A DNA stretch of 64,000 nt from Angiostrongylus vasorum (Eukaryota > Nematoda > Chromadorea > Rhabditida > Metastrongylidae): contig JADANN010000180.1 of NCBI GenBank assembly GCA_018806985.1, positions 1 through 64,000 of the forward strand. The letters are read 5' to 3'. The notes beneath the pieces were generated by a model. It had not been told where the DNA came from and ran no database searches. It worked only from the letters and a program-made list of their open reading frames with translations. Numbering within the stretch: the first letter of the stretch is position 1; the number at the start of each line of letters is the position of its first letter. Below are positions 23,161 to 33,519 of the stretch, piece after piece. The position numbers and the translations under genes were made by a program.

Positions 23161-23586
23161 AACTTTTGTGCGTGGGAGGGATGAGTGGTGACTTGGCTAG
23201 GTTTCAGTGAAATCGCTTATTGATAACAGAATCAGCTGTGGATTGTTGATTCTATCATTGTCCTTTCCTTCTTTTCGGTAGTACATGGTTACTTCTTTTG
23301 CTTGCTTCTTCGTTCTCTGTATAGTCACAGCGTCTTTCGGTGATGGTTTGCGATCATGTTTATGGACTTTTGTGACTGAATGAGTTCCACTTTAATATGC
23401 GTTTTTGGCAGAAATCTATGCCAATGGTAATATATGCTTTTTGTTTCCCGTGTTGGACGCGTTCTAGCAGAAGTGTTCATTTTTGATTTCTTCACCGAAA
23501 ACCTAAATTTCGGATTTTCTTTAAGTTTAACGTCTTGCATGCGTTATTTATTTGTTTCATATTAGCGTATTGCTATCTCACCAACA

Positions 23587-24901
23587 ATGGATCTGTGGCC
23601 TCGTTCTGTGAACCGTATGATGGATGACTACTTCCGTGATTTCGATCGCTTTGAGAGAAGCCTTTTCCCGTACTGGAGAAATGCAGATCACTCGGTGTTG
23701 CACGTCGCAAATGAATCCCAGCAGATTGTCTCTTTTTAATTCAGTGGCTGAACGATTTTAAAAGCCCCACTTGGTTAAAAAGCTCTTATTTAAGTAGGAT
23801 AAACGATATGCATGATCGACCAGAGTGGTTTTTAGTCCGTAAAGTTAAAAGAACATTTCAGATTGTCAACGATGATAGCAAATTTGCTGTATGTCTTGAT
23901 GTATCCCAATTTCGCCCTGAAGAACTGAAGGTTCACCTAGAAGGAAAGCTGCTGACTATCGAGGGCAAACATCAGCACAAGGATGACATAAGTTCCATGG
24001 AAAGGTGAGTTGTTTTTGTTTATTACCTTGCTCTACTTCACTTTATCAAAGATTCATTGTATATTCTTCACATAGTTAGCAGTTATTAATCAGTTATTAT
24101 TACACGCTTATATTTACTTAATTGGATACGTTGATGGTAAGTTTTCACCGGTAGTGCGAACGCCAGCATGTTTTCCACTCGTTTCTTTCTCACTCAATTT
24201 CCTTCCATCGTGGTGGTTCGCTTTGAACAGGATCTCGGCGAGGCACAACTCCTGTATATGGCCTAGTGGTTAGGGGCGCCATGCAATGCACATAGGTTGG
24301 ATCCCGCGTCCCAGGCCTGCCATGCCTTTCTTCCCTCCATGCTTGTCAAATTGCTACCAGAGTTGTCTAGGAGGATAGCAGCAGTGATTCGATACATTGG
24401 TAGGCCACCGTGAGTCATTGTAAAGGCCAAATATGCATTCAATCATCCCCAGCGATGTTTAGTGATGTCGAATGCATGGTGCATCCCTCAGGTATTGATC
24501 AACGCCAGCAGCTTTACCCTTTTATCCTTTATATATAATATATTCTATTTATTTCACGTAGACTGTGCGGATTCCTGAACTTCTCGTATTCGACTCTTTT
24601 CCTCGCACCCATCATCAACGAAGGTCTTCCAACTTTTACGTGTAGCTTGGGCTGTTGCTTGAGGATTTTCACTCCATCTTGAATGTCGTAGAGTGCTGGT
24701 CGAGTCGATTCCTCCTGGATTCCTGAGGTAGCCGGGCTGGAGCATTCCTATTTGAATAGCAGAGGGAGGTTTTTTCCTGAACAAGTCCGATGCCAGTTTC
24801 TTGATCGTGGAGGGTTGAGAGCCTTGGTGAACCTGGTGCAGGACCGAACCAGCACCGTGCCCGTGGTGATCGCCATCACTACCACTGTACTATTCGCCTC
24901 C

Positions 24902-24942
<41 letters not shown>

Positions 24943-25930
24943 TATATGCATACGTATTTCTACTCGTCTGAAATTTCTAAGAATTATTTAATGAGTTCAA
25001 AGTAATTTATGGTGTATTACATATTGTGGGACGATGGAATTCCTAGCTCACAAAGTCGAGAGTGGGTGAGAAATATTGTAAATACAACTTCAACGAAGCT
25101 GAGATATTTGCAAAACTCTGGACCGCAGGTGCCTATGGTGGGGAACGAACGCGCTATTGTCCTTTCCGGGGAGTAACGCGTTCACCACCACACCATGCGG
25201 GTCCTTCGTTTCGCCTGTCTCTCAGCTAGTTCTATCGATCTTTTTGCCATCAGCAATCACCCGTCAACGGGATTGATCTGGGGAGCCCAAATCGGCATTG
25301 AACCCAGTTAAGCTGAGGCTATAGTTATAATCACAATTTTTAACCTATTATAACATACCCTGCCATCAAAAAGAGTAGGCAGTAGGCAAAAAGGTTAAAA
25401 TTGTGATTATAACTATAGCCTCAGCTTAACTGGGTTCAATGCCGATTTGGGCTCCCCAGATCAATCCCGTTGACAGGGTGATTGCTGATGGCAAAAAGAT
25501 CGATAGAACTTGCTGAGAGACAGGCGAAACGAAGGACCCGCATGGTGTGGTGGTGAACGCGTTGCTCCCCCGGAAAGGACAATAGCGCGTTCGTTCCCCA
25601 CCATAGGCACCTGCGGTCCAGAGTTTTGCAAATATCTCAGCTTCGTTGAAGTTATATTTCGCAACATACCCTGCCATCAAAAAGAGTAGGCAGTAGGCAA
25701 AAAGGTTAGAATTGTAAATACAATTAATAGTTGTGCCTTTCCTCACATGTGAAACAGTCCATTTAAGATCATTCGTTCGAAAGTGGACGTTGCCGGAAAA
25801 TGTCGATCTGGAGGCGCTCCGCACTCATCTGAACGATTCCGGACAGCTCTCCGTCGAGGCACCGAAGGCTGGTCATCATGGTGCTCAGAAGCGCTCTATC
25901 CCAATAGAGCGCGCTCCATCCCAGCTTTAA
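23587..25930 (+). CDS. Small heat shock protein, three exons (plus gene of unit 2)
   Basis: Exon 1 is 23587-23724 (or to 23727), exon 2 is 23862-24004 (143 nt, after tttcag, before gtgagt), and exon 3 is 25768-25930 (after catttaag). The product is about 147-148 residues. N-terminal arm: MDLWPRSVNRMMDDYFRDF onward. Alpha-crystallin domain: IVNDDSKFAV, FRPEELKVHLEGK, WTLPENVDLEAL, LSVEAPK. C-terminal motif: RSIPIER. The first donor is changed from CAG|gt (unit 1) to CAGAT. A GT three bases on (ATT|gtctct) would keep frame and add one Ile; its consensus is weak. A splice acceptor 21 nt before the ATG (23565/23566) suggests trans-splicing. Intron 2 (1763 bp) holds a family A SINE, a family B SINE, a TA repeat and a fold-back element. 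Probably a working chaperone gene if the shifted donor is used. Confidence 0.75.
24254..24535 (+). mobile_element. SINE family A copy (in sHSP intron 2)
   Basis: Plus-strand copy with A-box-like tggcctagtgg near 24259 and B-box-like ggttggatccc near 24295. The body is intact and the tail is cttttatcctttatat. Not present at the paralogous place in unit 1. Confidence 0.8.
24570..24898 (-). mobile_element. SINE family B copy (in sHSP intron 2)
   Basis: Near full-length minus copy: 3' half at left (cgtattcgactcttttcctc), tRNA-like head at right (accactgtactattcgcc, the complement of the A-box region). Next to a TA repeat. Confidence 0.8.
24903..24939. repeat. TA dinucleotide microsatellite
   Basis: About 18 TA units, directly after the head of the family B SINE, followed by a short gcatatatgcat palindrome. 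Confidence 0.95.
25088..25710. mobile_element. Fold-back element, family C, 623 bp, with target-site duplication
   Basis: Two inverted arms of about 255 bp (about 25088-25339 and 25397-25653) around a 57 bp centre. Each arm contains a tRNA-like segment (right arm: a ggtgtggtggtgaacgcg run and a gcgttcgttcccc B-box-like motif). The centre sequence around ccctgccatcaaaaagagta is repeated directly at the right end (25350 and 25665). Flanks 25075-25087 and 25711-25723 are identical 13 bp (attgtaaatacaa). The paralogous intron has a single related site (attgcaagtgcaa, 11120-11132), so the empty site is known. Confidence 0.9.
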
Positions 25931-26205
25931 GGGACCGTTTATTACCATATACTGTTTTTGTCGGCCATACCATTGAAGTCATGTATGTGCTGCTTTTAAG
26001 TTGAGAATTATGTTTGTTATTTTTTCAACTTCTGTGTAACATTGGCACTGGTACTCCAATTTTAGTTAACTTTAGTTCATCATGTATCTGGATGTGTTTT
26101 GAGTTAGTAAACATTTTCGAAGAATTCTCTGTCGACCTGCAGAGTGAGCTTAGTCCTGAATTCTCACTCTTATGTGATCGATACAAATCATTTTCTCTGA
26201 GCGAT

Positions 26206-26211
26206 AATAAA
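26206..26211 (+). terminator. Possible polyadenylation signal for the plus sHSP
   Basis: An AATAAA hexamer about 275 bp after the stop codon at 25930. Placement is plausible but no other support exists. Confidence 0.3.
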
Positions 26212-26489
26212 ATCAGGGTTCTTAAGAGGAGTTCGTCTAGGTTTCTTTACATAAACAAAATCGTCGGAATTTTATATTATATTTCGCCTTGTTTCTCACG
26301 CAGACGTTCTTTTCAAAATCGTCAGGCACGGCTGAGTTCGCGCAAACTGTGTCAGTTGATCGCCTCATGGTGGTCGGTCCTGGCCCTAGCGTTTCTTCTG
26401 GGAATGGGTTTGTTAGAGGACAGCTAAGAGGTACAAATGGGTGCTAGCTGAAGGTGAGGATACTGATAATGAGGTTAGGTGATCTTGAT

Positions 26490-27266
26490 ATATTGAGCTG
26501 AACTTTTCCATTTATGAATGTTTTATTAGCACGCTGTTATCACTATGTGTAGAGTACACAGGTGTGCTGTCGCTCAGCAATACATACGCATTGTAATCTT
26601 TCACTGTATCAGTGATTGATCGTCTGCTTGAACTTTTTATTTAGTAAATTTTGGCGAATATTGATCCGATTTATTATACAAACAGTGTCCCAGAAATGGT
26701 TATAAGCAATGAGGAAAGTCCCGTAGTTTCCACTTGTGAGATCGGAGCAAGAATGATAATATACAGCGTTGCTAGATAAGGATTCACTCTATGGACGAAA
26801 AGTACGAATTGATCTCAATGCACGATAAGCACTATGCGAAGTTCGTGCTGTAGGCTTTTCGGTGGAAAACGTTGCTAAGTGACTGTTATATCTCGTGCAA
26901 TAAAGAGTTCCTAGTCAAGTATGCTCTTATCACTGAGCGGTTGTGATATCGTGTCCTCGCCGAGATATCTATGACTCAAATATTTCTGCTGCATATGTGT
27001 CCATTCAGCGTTATCCTATCGATGCTGTACTGGACATGCGGTACTTTACGATACTTTCTTTGATTCCATTCGCCTTTTACAATTCTGCTCCAATTTACAT
27101 AAATCTGTGAAAAATAAACTAGTAATAGCATGAAAGAAGCGAATATTGCAAATGCTATTATAACAACTGCTGCTGTCCGTATATTGAACGTTGTGGACAA
27201 AGGTGATCCTGAAAGTGAAGTGTGAGCAGTTAGAAAAAGGAATCTTCAAGAAACTATGTATCCATT
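26490..27266. other. Region after unit 2, no gene recognised
   Basis: Contains acagtgtcccagaaatggtt near 26684, which resembles a DNA-transposon end, and a weak open minus frame at 26976-27200 with a hydrophobic stretch. Neither is convincing. Confidence 0.3.
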
Positions 27267-27278
27267 AGTATTTTTAAT

Positions 27279-27540
27279 TTTGACTTGTTATTTACTGCCT
27301 ACTCTTTTTTAGCGGCAGGTTATGCGTTGCGAAATATAACTTTAGTGATGCTGAGATATTTGCAAAACTCTGGACCGCAGGTGCCTACACAGGCGACAGA
27401 ACAGGAGAGACAGGCGAAACGAAGGATCCGCATGGTGTGGTGGTGAGCGCGCTACTCCCCGGAAAGGACAATAGCGCGTTCGTTCCCCACCATAGGCACC
27501 TGCGGTCCAGAGTTTTGCAAATATCTCAGCATCACTAAAG
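27279..27540. mobile_element. Fold-back element, family C, short form
   Basis: Inverted arms of about 47 bp or more (start ctttagtgatgctgagatat near 27342; the complement ends near 27540). The tRNA-like segment is kept on the plus strand (gtggtggtgagcgcg near 27433). Flanks share agtatttttaat (27267-27278 and 27539-27550), which overlaps the arm end by 2 bp, so the target-site duplication is 10-12 bp. Confidence 0.8.
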
Positions 27541-27636
27541 TATTTTTAATGTTCTCTTTTCAAACAAAATCTCTGTAGGGTAACATGCCTCTTCGTCATA
27601 ATTGTTTTAAGGAGGTGTTATTTTTTTAAGAAAAAA

Positions 27637-28015
27637 AGAGGCGGATAGTACAGTGGTAGTGATGTCCATCATCACTAGCATGGTGTTGGTTTCGGTTCCG
27701 CTCCGGGCCAACCAGGCCTCTCATCCATCCAGAGTGGGGAAATTGCCACCGGACTTGTCTGAGAAGGAAATCAGTCTCTGCATTCCAGTTGGGAACGCTC
27801 CAGTTCGGCTATCTCAGGACTCCAGCGAGAATTACTCGACCAGCATTTTACGACATCCAAGATGAAATGAAAATCCTCAAGCAGCAACTGAAGCCACACG
27901 TAAAAAACTTGGCAGATCTTCGTGGACAGTGGATGCGAGGAAACGAATCGAATGTGACATGTCCTAGGATCCGCAAAGTAGACGTGAAGACGGATTATAT
28001 AAAACCAAAGTGAAA
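27637..28015 (+). mobile_element. SINE family B, best full-length copy
   Basis: About 375 bp. The head has A-box-like tagtacagtggtagtg near 27647 and a B-box-like segment ggtttcggttccgc near 27687. The body has cttgtctgagaaggaaat and ctatctcaggactcc. The 3' end has ggatccgcaaagtagacgt and a short A-rich tail. Serves as the reference for the other copies. Confidence 0.8.
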
Positions 28016-28617
28016 AAAAAATAGTTCTTTTTGCGTCCTAGCTCTACTAATAATAACCCATAACCGTGTCTTTATAGATCGTGCAATTTGGTATATATTC
28101 GATATCTGGATGACCTTTTTTTCTTCAAAAATTTTCACTAATTACTTGAGGTAGATGTCTAGAGTTCTTTGCCTCCAAGCACCGTCCCCGCCATCTAGGG
28201 GAATGTCATCGTTTAGTCTCATCTTTAACTAACTAATTTGCTTTACTAAAGAGTCAGCAGGCATACAAACCTTTTAGACGACGATGAACAGTTGCAGCCA
28301 ATATCTCGGCATGAAGTAGAAACGACAGAAGGTGTTCTCTTGATTGAAGTACAAGTCCAAGTAGATAAGCTGGTAATACGTTGTCTGGAATACGTTTTGA
28401 TTATGCTTTTCTAGTCCACAAAAACCAAGACAGACCGTGAATTCTATCTTTAATTCGCTTCTGTCATTTCGAAGAATCGAAATGGTGATATGAGCACTCC
28501 AATCTAAGCCTTAAATATTGAATTTACGTATACCACTGAAGTAACCCAGTACGACATTGCCTAATGAAGAAGGCAGCGCTTATACATGTGTACAGCGAAT
28601 GTGAAGAGAAAGTATAT
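28016..28617. other. Stretch without recognised gene
   Basis: AT-rich, with a short block around tagatgtctagagttctttg and cgccatctagggga that recurs near 12548-12600. No open frame worth calling. Confidence 0.3.
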
Positions 28618-28893
28618 GTATAAAGGATAAAAAGATAAAGCGTTGATGAATCCTTGAGGGATGCCCATGCATTGGACTTTATCAAGCACCGTAAGGCGTT
28701 GGCCCATAGAGTGAATTGCGGTGGTGTACTGATGAATCAAGTCAGTAGTGCTGTCCTCCCAGACCAATCTGGTCCTATTTTGCAGAGATCGGAGGAGTGC
28801 AAGGCTTGGTGAGTCCGCTGCACGTTATCGCACCAACGACTAGCGTATAGATTGCAGGGCACCTCTTAACACTGCGCTACACGAACTCTTAGT
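28618..28893 (-). mobile_element. SINE family A copy (unit 3)
   Basis: Diverged minus copy; position equivalent to 618 and 12990. Confidence 0.7.
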
Positions 28894-29170
28894 AGATGTG
28901 TAGGTGGTATGGTTCTTAAAAATAAAGCTTTTACAAAGTAACTCATCACAAGCTAAGTCGTGGGGTGGGGGGCGTAATTTATTCTTTAAGGTTCAGTAAT
29001 TACCGTATATGGTGTATTTTTTGTACGAACTTTAATCACAAAAAAGGAGTCTCACCAATGAGCCAAGTATTTTCGAACTCATTAATGACGGTATTTATTG
29101 ATTGCAGCACTTATCTGATCAGAAGTATTCGAGAATTACCACTTTAAACGAGTATATCTGGGCCAATATT

Positions 29171-29959
29171 AACCTTTACTGATATAAAATCATCTAGAGT
29201 TTACAGACCTTTAGTAGTAAAACATAAGCCCTTCTTTTATACCAAGATGGAATTTTGACTTTGTGGAGCCCATGAGACTTTTTAAGTCGAAGTTTGCGCT
29301 AGGATACAAAAAAACGAACAATTGGCGTTTCGCCCAGCAGGATACTATTGTGTTCCCATTGTATCCTTCGTTGCTGTTTTTTCTTACGTCCTTGTCTCGA
29401 AATGTTCATAAACGTAGATTTCCTTCTAAGTTTTCTGAAAATTTAATCTTCGAAGGGGCAACTTCGGATGTGATGAGCATTCTTAACATTTGGCGTCCCA
29501 TCTCTTACTCCGTATAGTTGCCCCATGTATTTCACTCCTTTCTTCTCACCTCTAGGTATGAGTTGACATTAACTCACGTCGGCCTAATTTTCTACCCGCA
29601 ACAAAAATCGTCAAAATTTACCCGTTTTTGTCAAGAAGACAAAAGCACCTTATATCGAAATGAAACGCTAGGGCTTTCGAAACAAACAAAACCTGGTCAT
29701 CCTTTTTTCTCGTTGTAGCTCGTATTTCGAGTGATGACAATAGGGTCCCAGTGGTGTTCTTGAAAACCTTGTCACTGCAGAATACCGTATTTGCGATAAA
29801 AGTTTGAAAAGTTCCACTCTATTTGTGCTTTTTGAACCTTCGTTCAAAAAGTTAGGATAAAGATATCTGAGAAAGAAGTTGTGTACACCAGTGAGGGCGA
29901 TATGACAATTTCTCTTCTAATAAGCTCAAGTTCTGGAGTTCTCAATTATTTGGAAGTCA
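29171..29959. other. Unit 3 replacement sequence, no gene recognised
   Basis: Two adjacent plus open frames (29263-29517 and 29518-29718) together cover about 450 bp with no familiar motif. Could be old transposon or chance. Confidence 0.25.
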
Positions 29960-29969
29960 TCGAGTATTG

Positions 29970-30253
29970 TTAAAAGGGTAAGGAATAAAGCTCTCGGCGT
30001 TGATCAAACCCTGATAGATGCGCCGTGCATTCGACTTCATTAAGCATCGTTCGGAGGTGGTTGAATGCATATTTGGCCTTTACAATGAGTCACGGTGGCC
30101 TAGCGATGTATCGAGCCAGTAGTGTTGTCCTTTCGGACAAGTCTGGCACCAATTTGCCGACCCCGGAGGGGTGGAAGGCTTGGTGGGTCATGGGCGCGGA
30201 GATCGATTCCACGTGTGTTGCGGGTGCTTCTAACCACCGCGCCACACGCGCCC
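29970..30253 (-). mobile_element. SINE family A copy with target-site duplication
   Basis: Well preserved minus copy. The 10 bp repeat tcgagtattg flanks it exactly (29960-29969 and 30254-30263). Confidence 0.9.
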
Positions 30254-31009
30254 TCGAGTATTGATGAAGTTTGTTCTTCGTCAAAACAAATCTCTTCAAC
30301 AAAAATCGTCGTAAAGGACATGCGAAGATCATACGATGCTCAAAGAATTCGAGAAAAGCGGATAAATGGTAAGGTTGCGAATAAACCAGAAAAAAAACTT
30401 CTTCATTAAGAAATCTCTCAAGGGTAGAAGAGCGAACAAGTGGAAGTGGACGATTTTCTTATTACAGGGACCACCTTGCAGGTTTGCATTTGGTATTCAG
30501 TGGAAATATAGAAAAACACGATGGAATAATTGTACGGAAAAAGGCGAGCAATCGGGATGGCGTTCGGAAATTCCAGAGAAGTCACCGATTAATTAATGAG
30601 TCCAAAACTTAGTGGTAACCACTTTTCTTTGACTTAGCAGTTTTTCCAGTGCTTTGCTAGACAGTTGAAACATTGGCTGACATTTCAATCATGTTAAGTC
30701 AATTTTTTTGAAAGGTACGTTCTGAAATATAACCGGCCTGAACACAACATTACGCCCGACTGTGGAATTCCCAACTTCAAAAGTGATTTCGTTTCTGAGA
30801 TCCAAAGCAATACACATCGCAAGCAAAACATGGATGGGCTATTCATGTAATGAGAAGAGTGGTCGGCGGACGAATGAAAACAACAGTGAAACAAATGGAT
30901 TCTAAGAGGATGCGAACGTCTTCCAGAACGACCGGTTACAAAGTGGACGCGTGTTTTTAGCTAGTATCAATCAGTTATATTTGCACAGGCAAATGCTCCA
31001 TACAGGGTG

Positions 31010-31345
31010 ATTAAAAAGTAACACCCTATTTTAGAACTCCTACAGCTTGTTTTTTAAGCATAACTTTTACAAGAAATAAACGTGGGAAGAAAGCGTATGG
31101 CTTTATACTTTTATTTAAAATACAGTATGGATACTAGCAGTCGCCACCAGCTTCTCAAGCCACCCGGGAATTTAGCCAACTGATTTCATGAAGAATTTTT
31201 TGTTAGGCGGAAAGCATTTTAGTAACCCCCAAAGAAAGAAGTCGTAGATAGTAAAGTTAGTGCTTCTGGCTGGCCACTCATGAGGACCACGACTATCTAT
31301 TTCCCAAGAATGTGGACATCCAGCCATTTATTTTCAACAGTTAAA
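31010..31345 (-). mobile_element. Mariner-type transposon remnant with transposase motif
   Basis: Left end ggtgattaaaaagtaacacc. On the minus strand, from about 31310 down to 31200, one frame reads RGPHEWPARSTNF and YDFFLWGLLK, the typical block around the last catalytic Asp of mariner-like transposases (family form WPARSPDLTPxDFFLWG). The catalytic Pro-Asp-Leu is degraded here. Inactive. Confidence 0.65.
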
Positions 31346-31620
31346 AAAATGCAACCATAGGGGGATCCCAGGATACGAGCAAAACTTGGAACCTCAGTGG
31401 GTTTTGAACACGTTGATTGGCGATAGCTAATCGCACCAGCAAGAGATGGGCAAAGCAAAGTTTTCGGCTCGTTTAATGGAAAGCATGTTAGCCCCGGACA
31501 AGGGTAATCGCGAGTTCGAAGCCAATCTGAGGTCTAATTTTTGTTCATATCTCAGTATCGTTGCAGTTGTAGTTCACATGGTACCCTCCTCTAGAAAAAA
31601 AATAGGCAGTACAAAACGGT
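31345..31620. repeat. Degenerate fold-back or tRNA-like repeat
   Basis: Shares acgagcaaaacttggaacctc and gcgagttcgaagccaa style segments with 7840-7980, 22310-22450 and 55150-55480, plus ctcatatctcagtatcg-like ends of family C. An old member or relative. Confidence 0.4.
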
Positions 31621-31652
31621 AAAACATTGAGGTCGCGGAATGTTAAGCGCAC

Positions 31653-33066
31653 ATGGCACTACACTCGAAGCAGCTCACGACCACGGACGATGATCGAAAG
31701 GCAGAGACACAAGTGTCAAATTTGCTGGAGCTGGTGCTTCTGGCTAAGACCTGCTGTTCAAGTAACCGAGTAGGTAAGTAACTATTTTTTTAATAAACGT
31801 TTTTCGGATTGTAAGGCACAGTTTCAGTGCCCACCTTATCTAGAAAGAAGGCATATAGAAAATTAAAAATAAAATAGTAGCCTTATAATGGCATAAAGGA
31901 TGAGATAAAACGTTCGGCGTTGATCAGTTTTTGAGGGATGCACCATGCATCCGGCTCCATTAGCTGTACTGATTGGTTGCATATTTGGCCTATACAATGA
32001 TATGAAGGGATCCATCCATGTATCATTCAGTGTTTTCATCCTTTCGTAGTCTGGTACCAACTTGTCGACATTGGAATGACGGAAGGTTTGTTTAACCCAT
32101 TGGTCGGAATCGAACCAACGATCTCATGTGTACTTCGGAATACCTCTAACCACTAAACTGCACGCGCCAATTAGAACAGAAAAGGTTAGTACACACTTCG
32201 ATTTCCTTTGAACTCTTCATTTCTTAAGTGTGCTGAATCGGATAAGGTTTTGCGAAGAGTCATGCAGAGATGCTCATCACAGTGCTTTCTGTGCTTGTGT
32301 AGAAGTGGCTTACAAATCCATAATGCTTCTAGTGATTTTCTATACATGATACTTTCTATTTAATATATATTCATCACTTCTTTTCTCTTAGGCTGGTAAG
32401 GATGCATGCCAACATCCTGTTCCCTTTCATAAACTTGCTGAAGCGAATTATTCGGATCAGTCATTTAAAATGACCTTGCGATGACCTTCTTATTCGTAAT
32501 TAGTTTCGCCTTATCCCTTTGAAACCTAAATCTCACCCATTATTCTACTCGGAAACCATAAACGATTTGGTTAATTCACAATAAAAGTGGTGATTTTGAC
32601 CACATATTTAAAGTAACACTGTCGCCACTTAACCCTATCGTAACCTAGGACCACCTTTTCTTACTTTGCAAATATCCAGCAAGTTAATAAGTAAATCTTT
32701 GATATTCTACGATCGCTTAACTTATTAATCAGGCGTGGAACGTGAAATGAATGATCTTCTTGATGATCCGACTAAACGATTCGATGCAATCGTCGTCCTT
32801 TGTACGGCGCCAGTGAGGCGATTGCAAATTATCCCTTCGAAATCCGAATATGGAAGACAGTTTGAAAATTGCGATCATTATAGGCGGTGTCCATGTTGAA
32901 GTTTATGGTGACGAACGTCATACACTAGGAACAGGAAAATCGACAACGAACATCAACGCAAACCATGAAAATCGTTACACGACTTGTTTCAGCGGACTTT
33001 TCAACGCTTTATCCACATTGTGTTGTGCTGGGTTATCGTCATATATCAGAGTTATCGATTAGATAA
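31653..33066 (+). CDS. Putative three-exon gene, unrecognised 112-residue protein
   Basis: Exon 1 is 31653-31773 (MALHSKQLTTTDDDRKAETQ onward, donor G|gtaagt). Exon 2 is 32733-32812 (acceptor taatcag, VEREMNDLLDDPTKRFDAIV, donor CCA|gtgagg). Exon 3 is 32929-33066 (acceptor cactag, EQENRQRTSTQTMKIVTRLV to stop). Phases agree at both junctions (1 and 0), and an in-frame stop lies just before the ATG. The 959 bp first intron contains a family A SINE. No domain recognised; no signal peptide or membrane segment seen. It is a reconstruction from sequence, not a recognised gene. Confidence 0.42.
31893..32168 (-). mobile_element. SINE family A copy
   Basis: Diverged minus copy in the putative intron of the gene at 31653-33066. 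Confidence 0.7.
32391..32483 (+). other. Exon-like segment
   Basis: After the acceptor ttctcttag the frame reads AGKDACQHPVPFHKLAEANY and on to a stop. Its phase does not fit the exon at 31653-31773. The minus strand is also open (MTDPNNSLQQVYEREQDVGM). Coding on one strand or the other is possible. Confidence 0.25.
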
Positions 33067-33248
33067 CATTCATTCTATATTAAATGTTTATTGGGCTTCG
33101 TATAAATTTGTTTAGACGGAGGAAAACTTCCATAGCTTCAGTTACAGTGAAGTAAAACGCATGGATGTCATATTTTTTTCCATCGTATTTCAAGTTTATG
33201 ACTCCAAATTTTTAAAACGATTTGTATTTCAAGATGGATACGATACTA

Positions 33249-33515
33249 AAGAGTACGCATAGAACAGCTGTTAGCGATGCCCTGTAATACACAGGTTCAT
33301 TAGTTCGGTCCGCCGCTACATCCTAGGCTAATCAAGTCCACCATCTCTTTGGGTTTGGGAATTCGCTACCAGAGTTGTCTGGGAGTGTAGAAACAGGACT
33401 TGATCATACATGGATAGATCACCACAATTCATTGTATAGGCTAAATATACATCCATTTATCTCTACGAAACACTCATGGCTCATGCCATATCACCAAAGG
33501 ATGAGCTACACCGAA
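33249..33515 (+). mobile_element. SINE family A copy, very degenerate
   Basis: Recognisable by ctaccagagttgtctgggag (33364) and the spacing of flanking motifs; head and tail are poor. Confidence 0.5.
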
Positions 33516-33519
33516 AGCC

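Larger units (their letters stand above)
12990..26490. repeat. Segmental duplication, unit 2
   Basis: This is the second copy of the sHSP-bearing block, in the same orientation as unit 1. Non-coding sequence between the genes is also shared, for example the kilobase upstream of the minus sHSP (6340-6860 versus 20330-20850) and the 3' flank of the plus sHSP (11400-12050 versus 25990-26480). So this is a genomic duplication, not independent retroposition. Unit 2 contains extra insertions absent from unit 1: a Penelope-like element (17395-19567), an RTE piece (about 20890-21600) and a fold-back element (25088-25710). Confidence 0.8.
28618..31345. repeat. Segmental duplication, unit 3 (partial)
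   Basis: A third, incomplete copy of the left end of the block. It starts with a minus-strand family A SINE and flank (28618-29170), is replaced by unrelated sequence from about 29200 to 30290, then resumes with sequence matching unit 1 at about 2940-3240 and 4216-4870 (here 30297-30600 and 30846-31340). The stretch before the mariner remnant is recognisable in all three units (about 4216, 16600, 30846). No sHSP exon is present here. Confidence 0.6.

Noticed and set aside
24748..24951. Open frame with a Tyr-Ile repeat
   Set aside because: Translation of the TA microsatellite and the adjoining SINE.
25088..25710. CRISPR-like or operator-like array of inverted repeats
   Set aside because: There are only two arms, no spacer series, and the genome is clearly eukaryotic.
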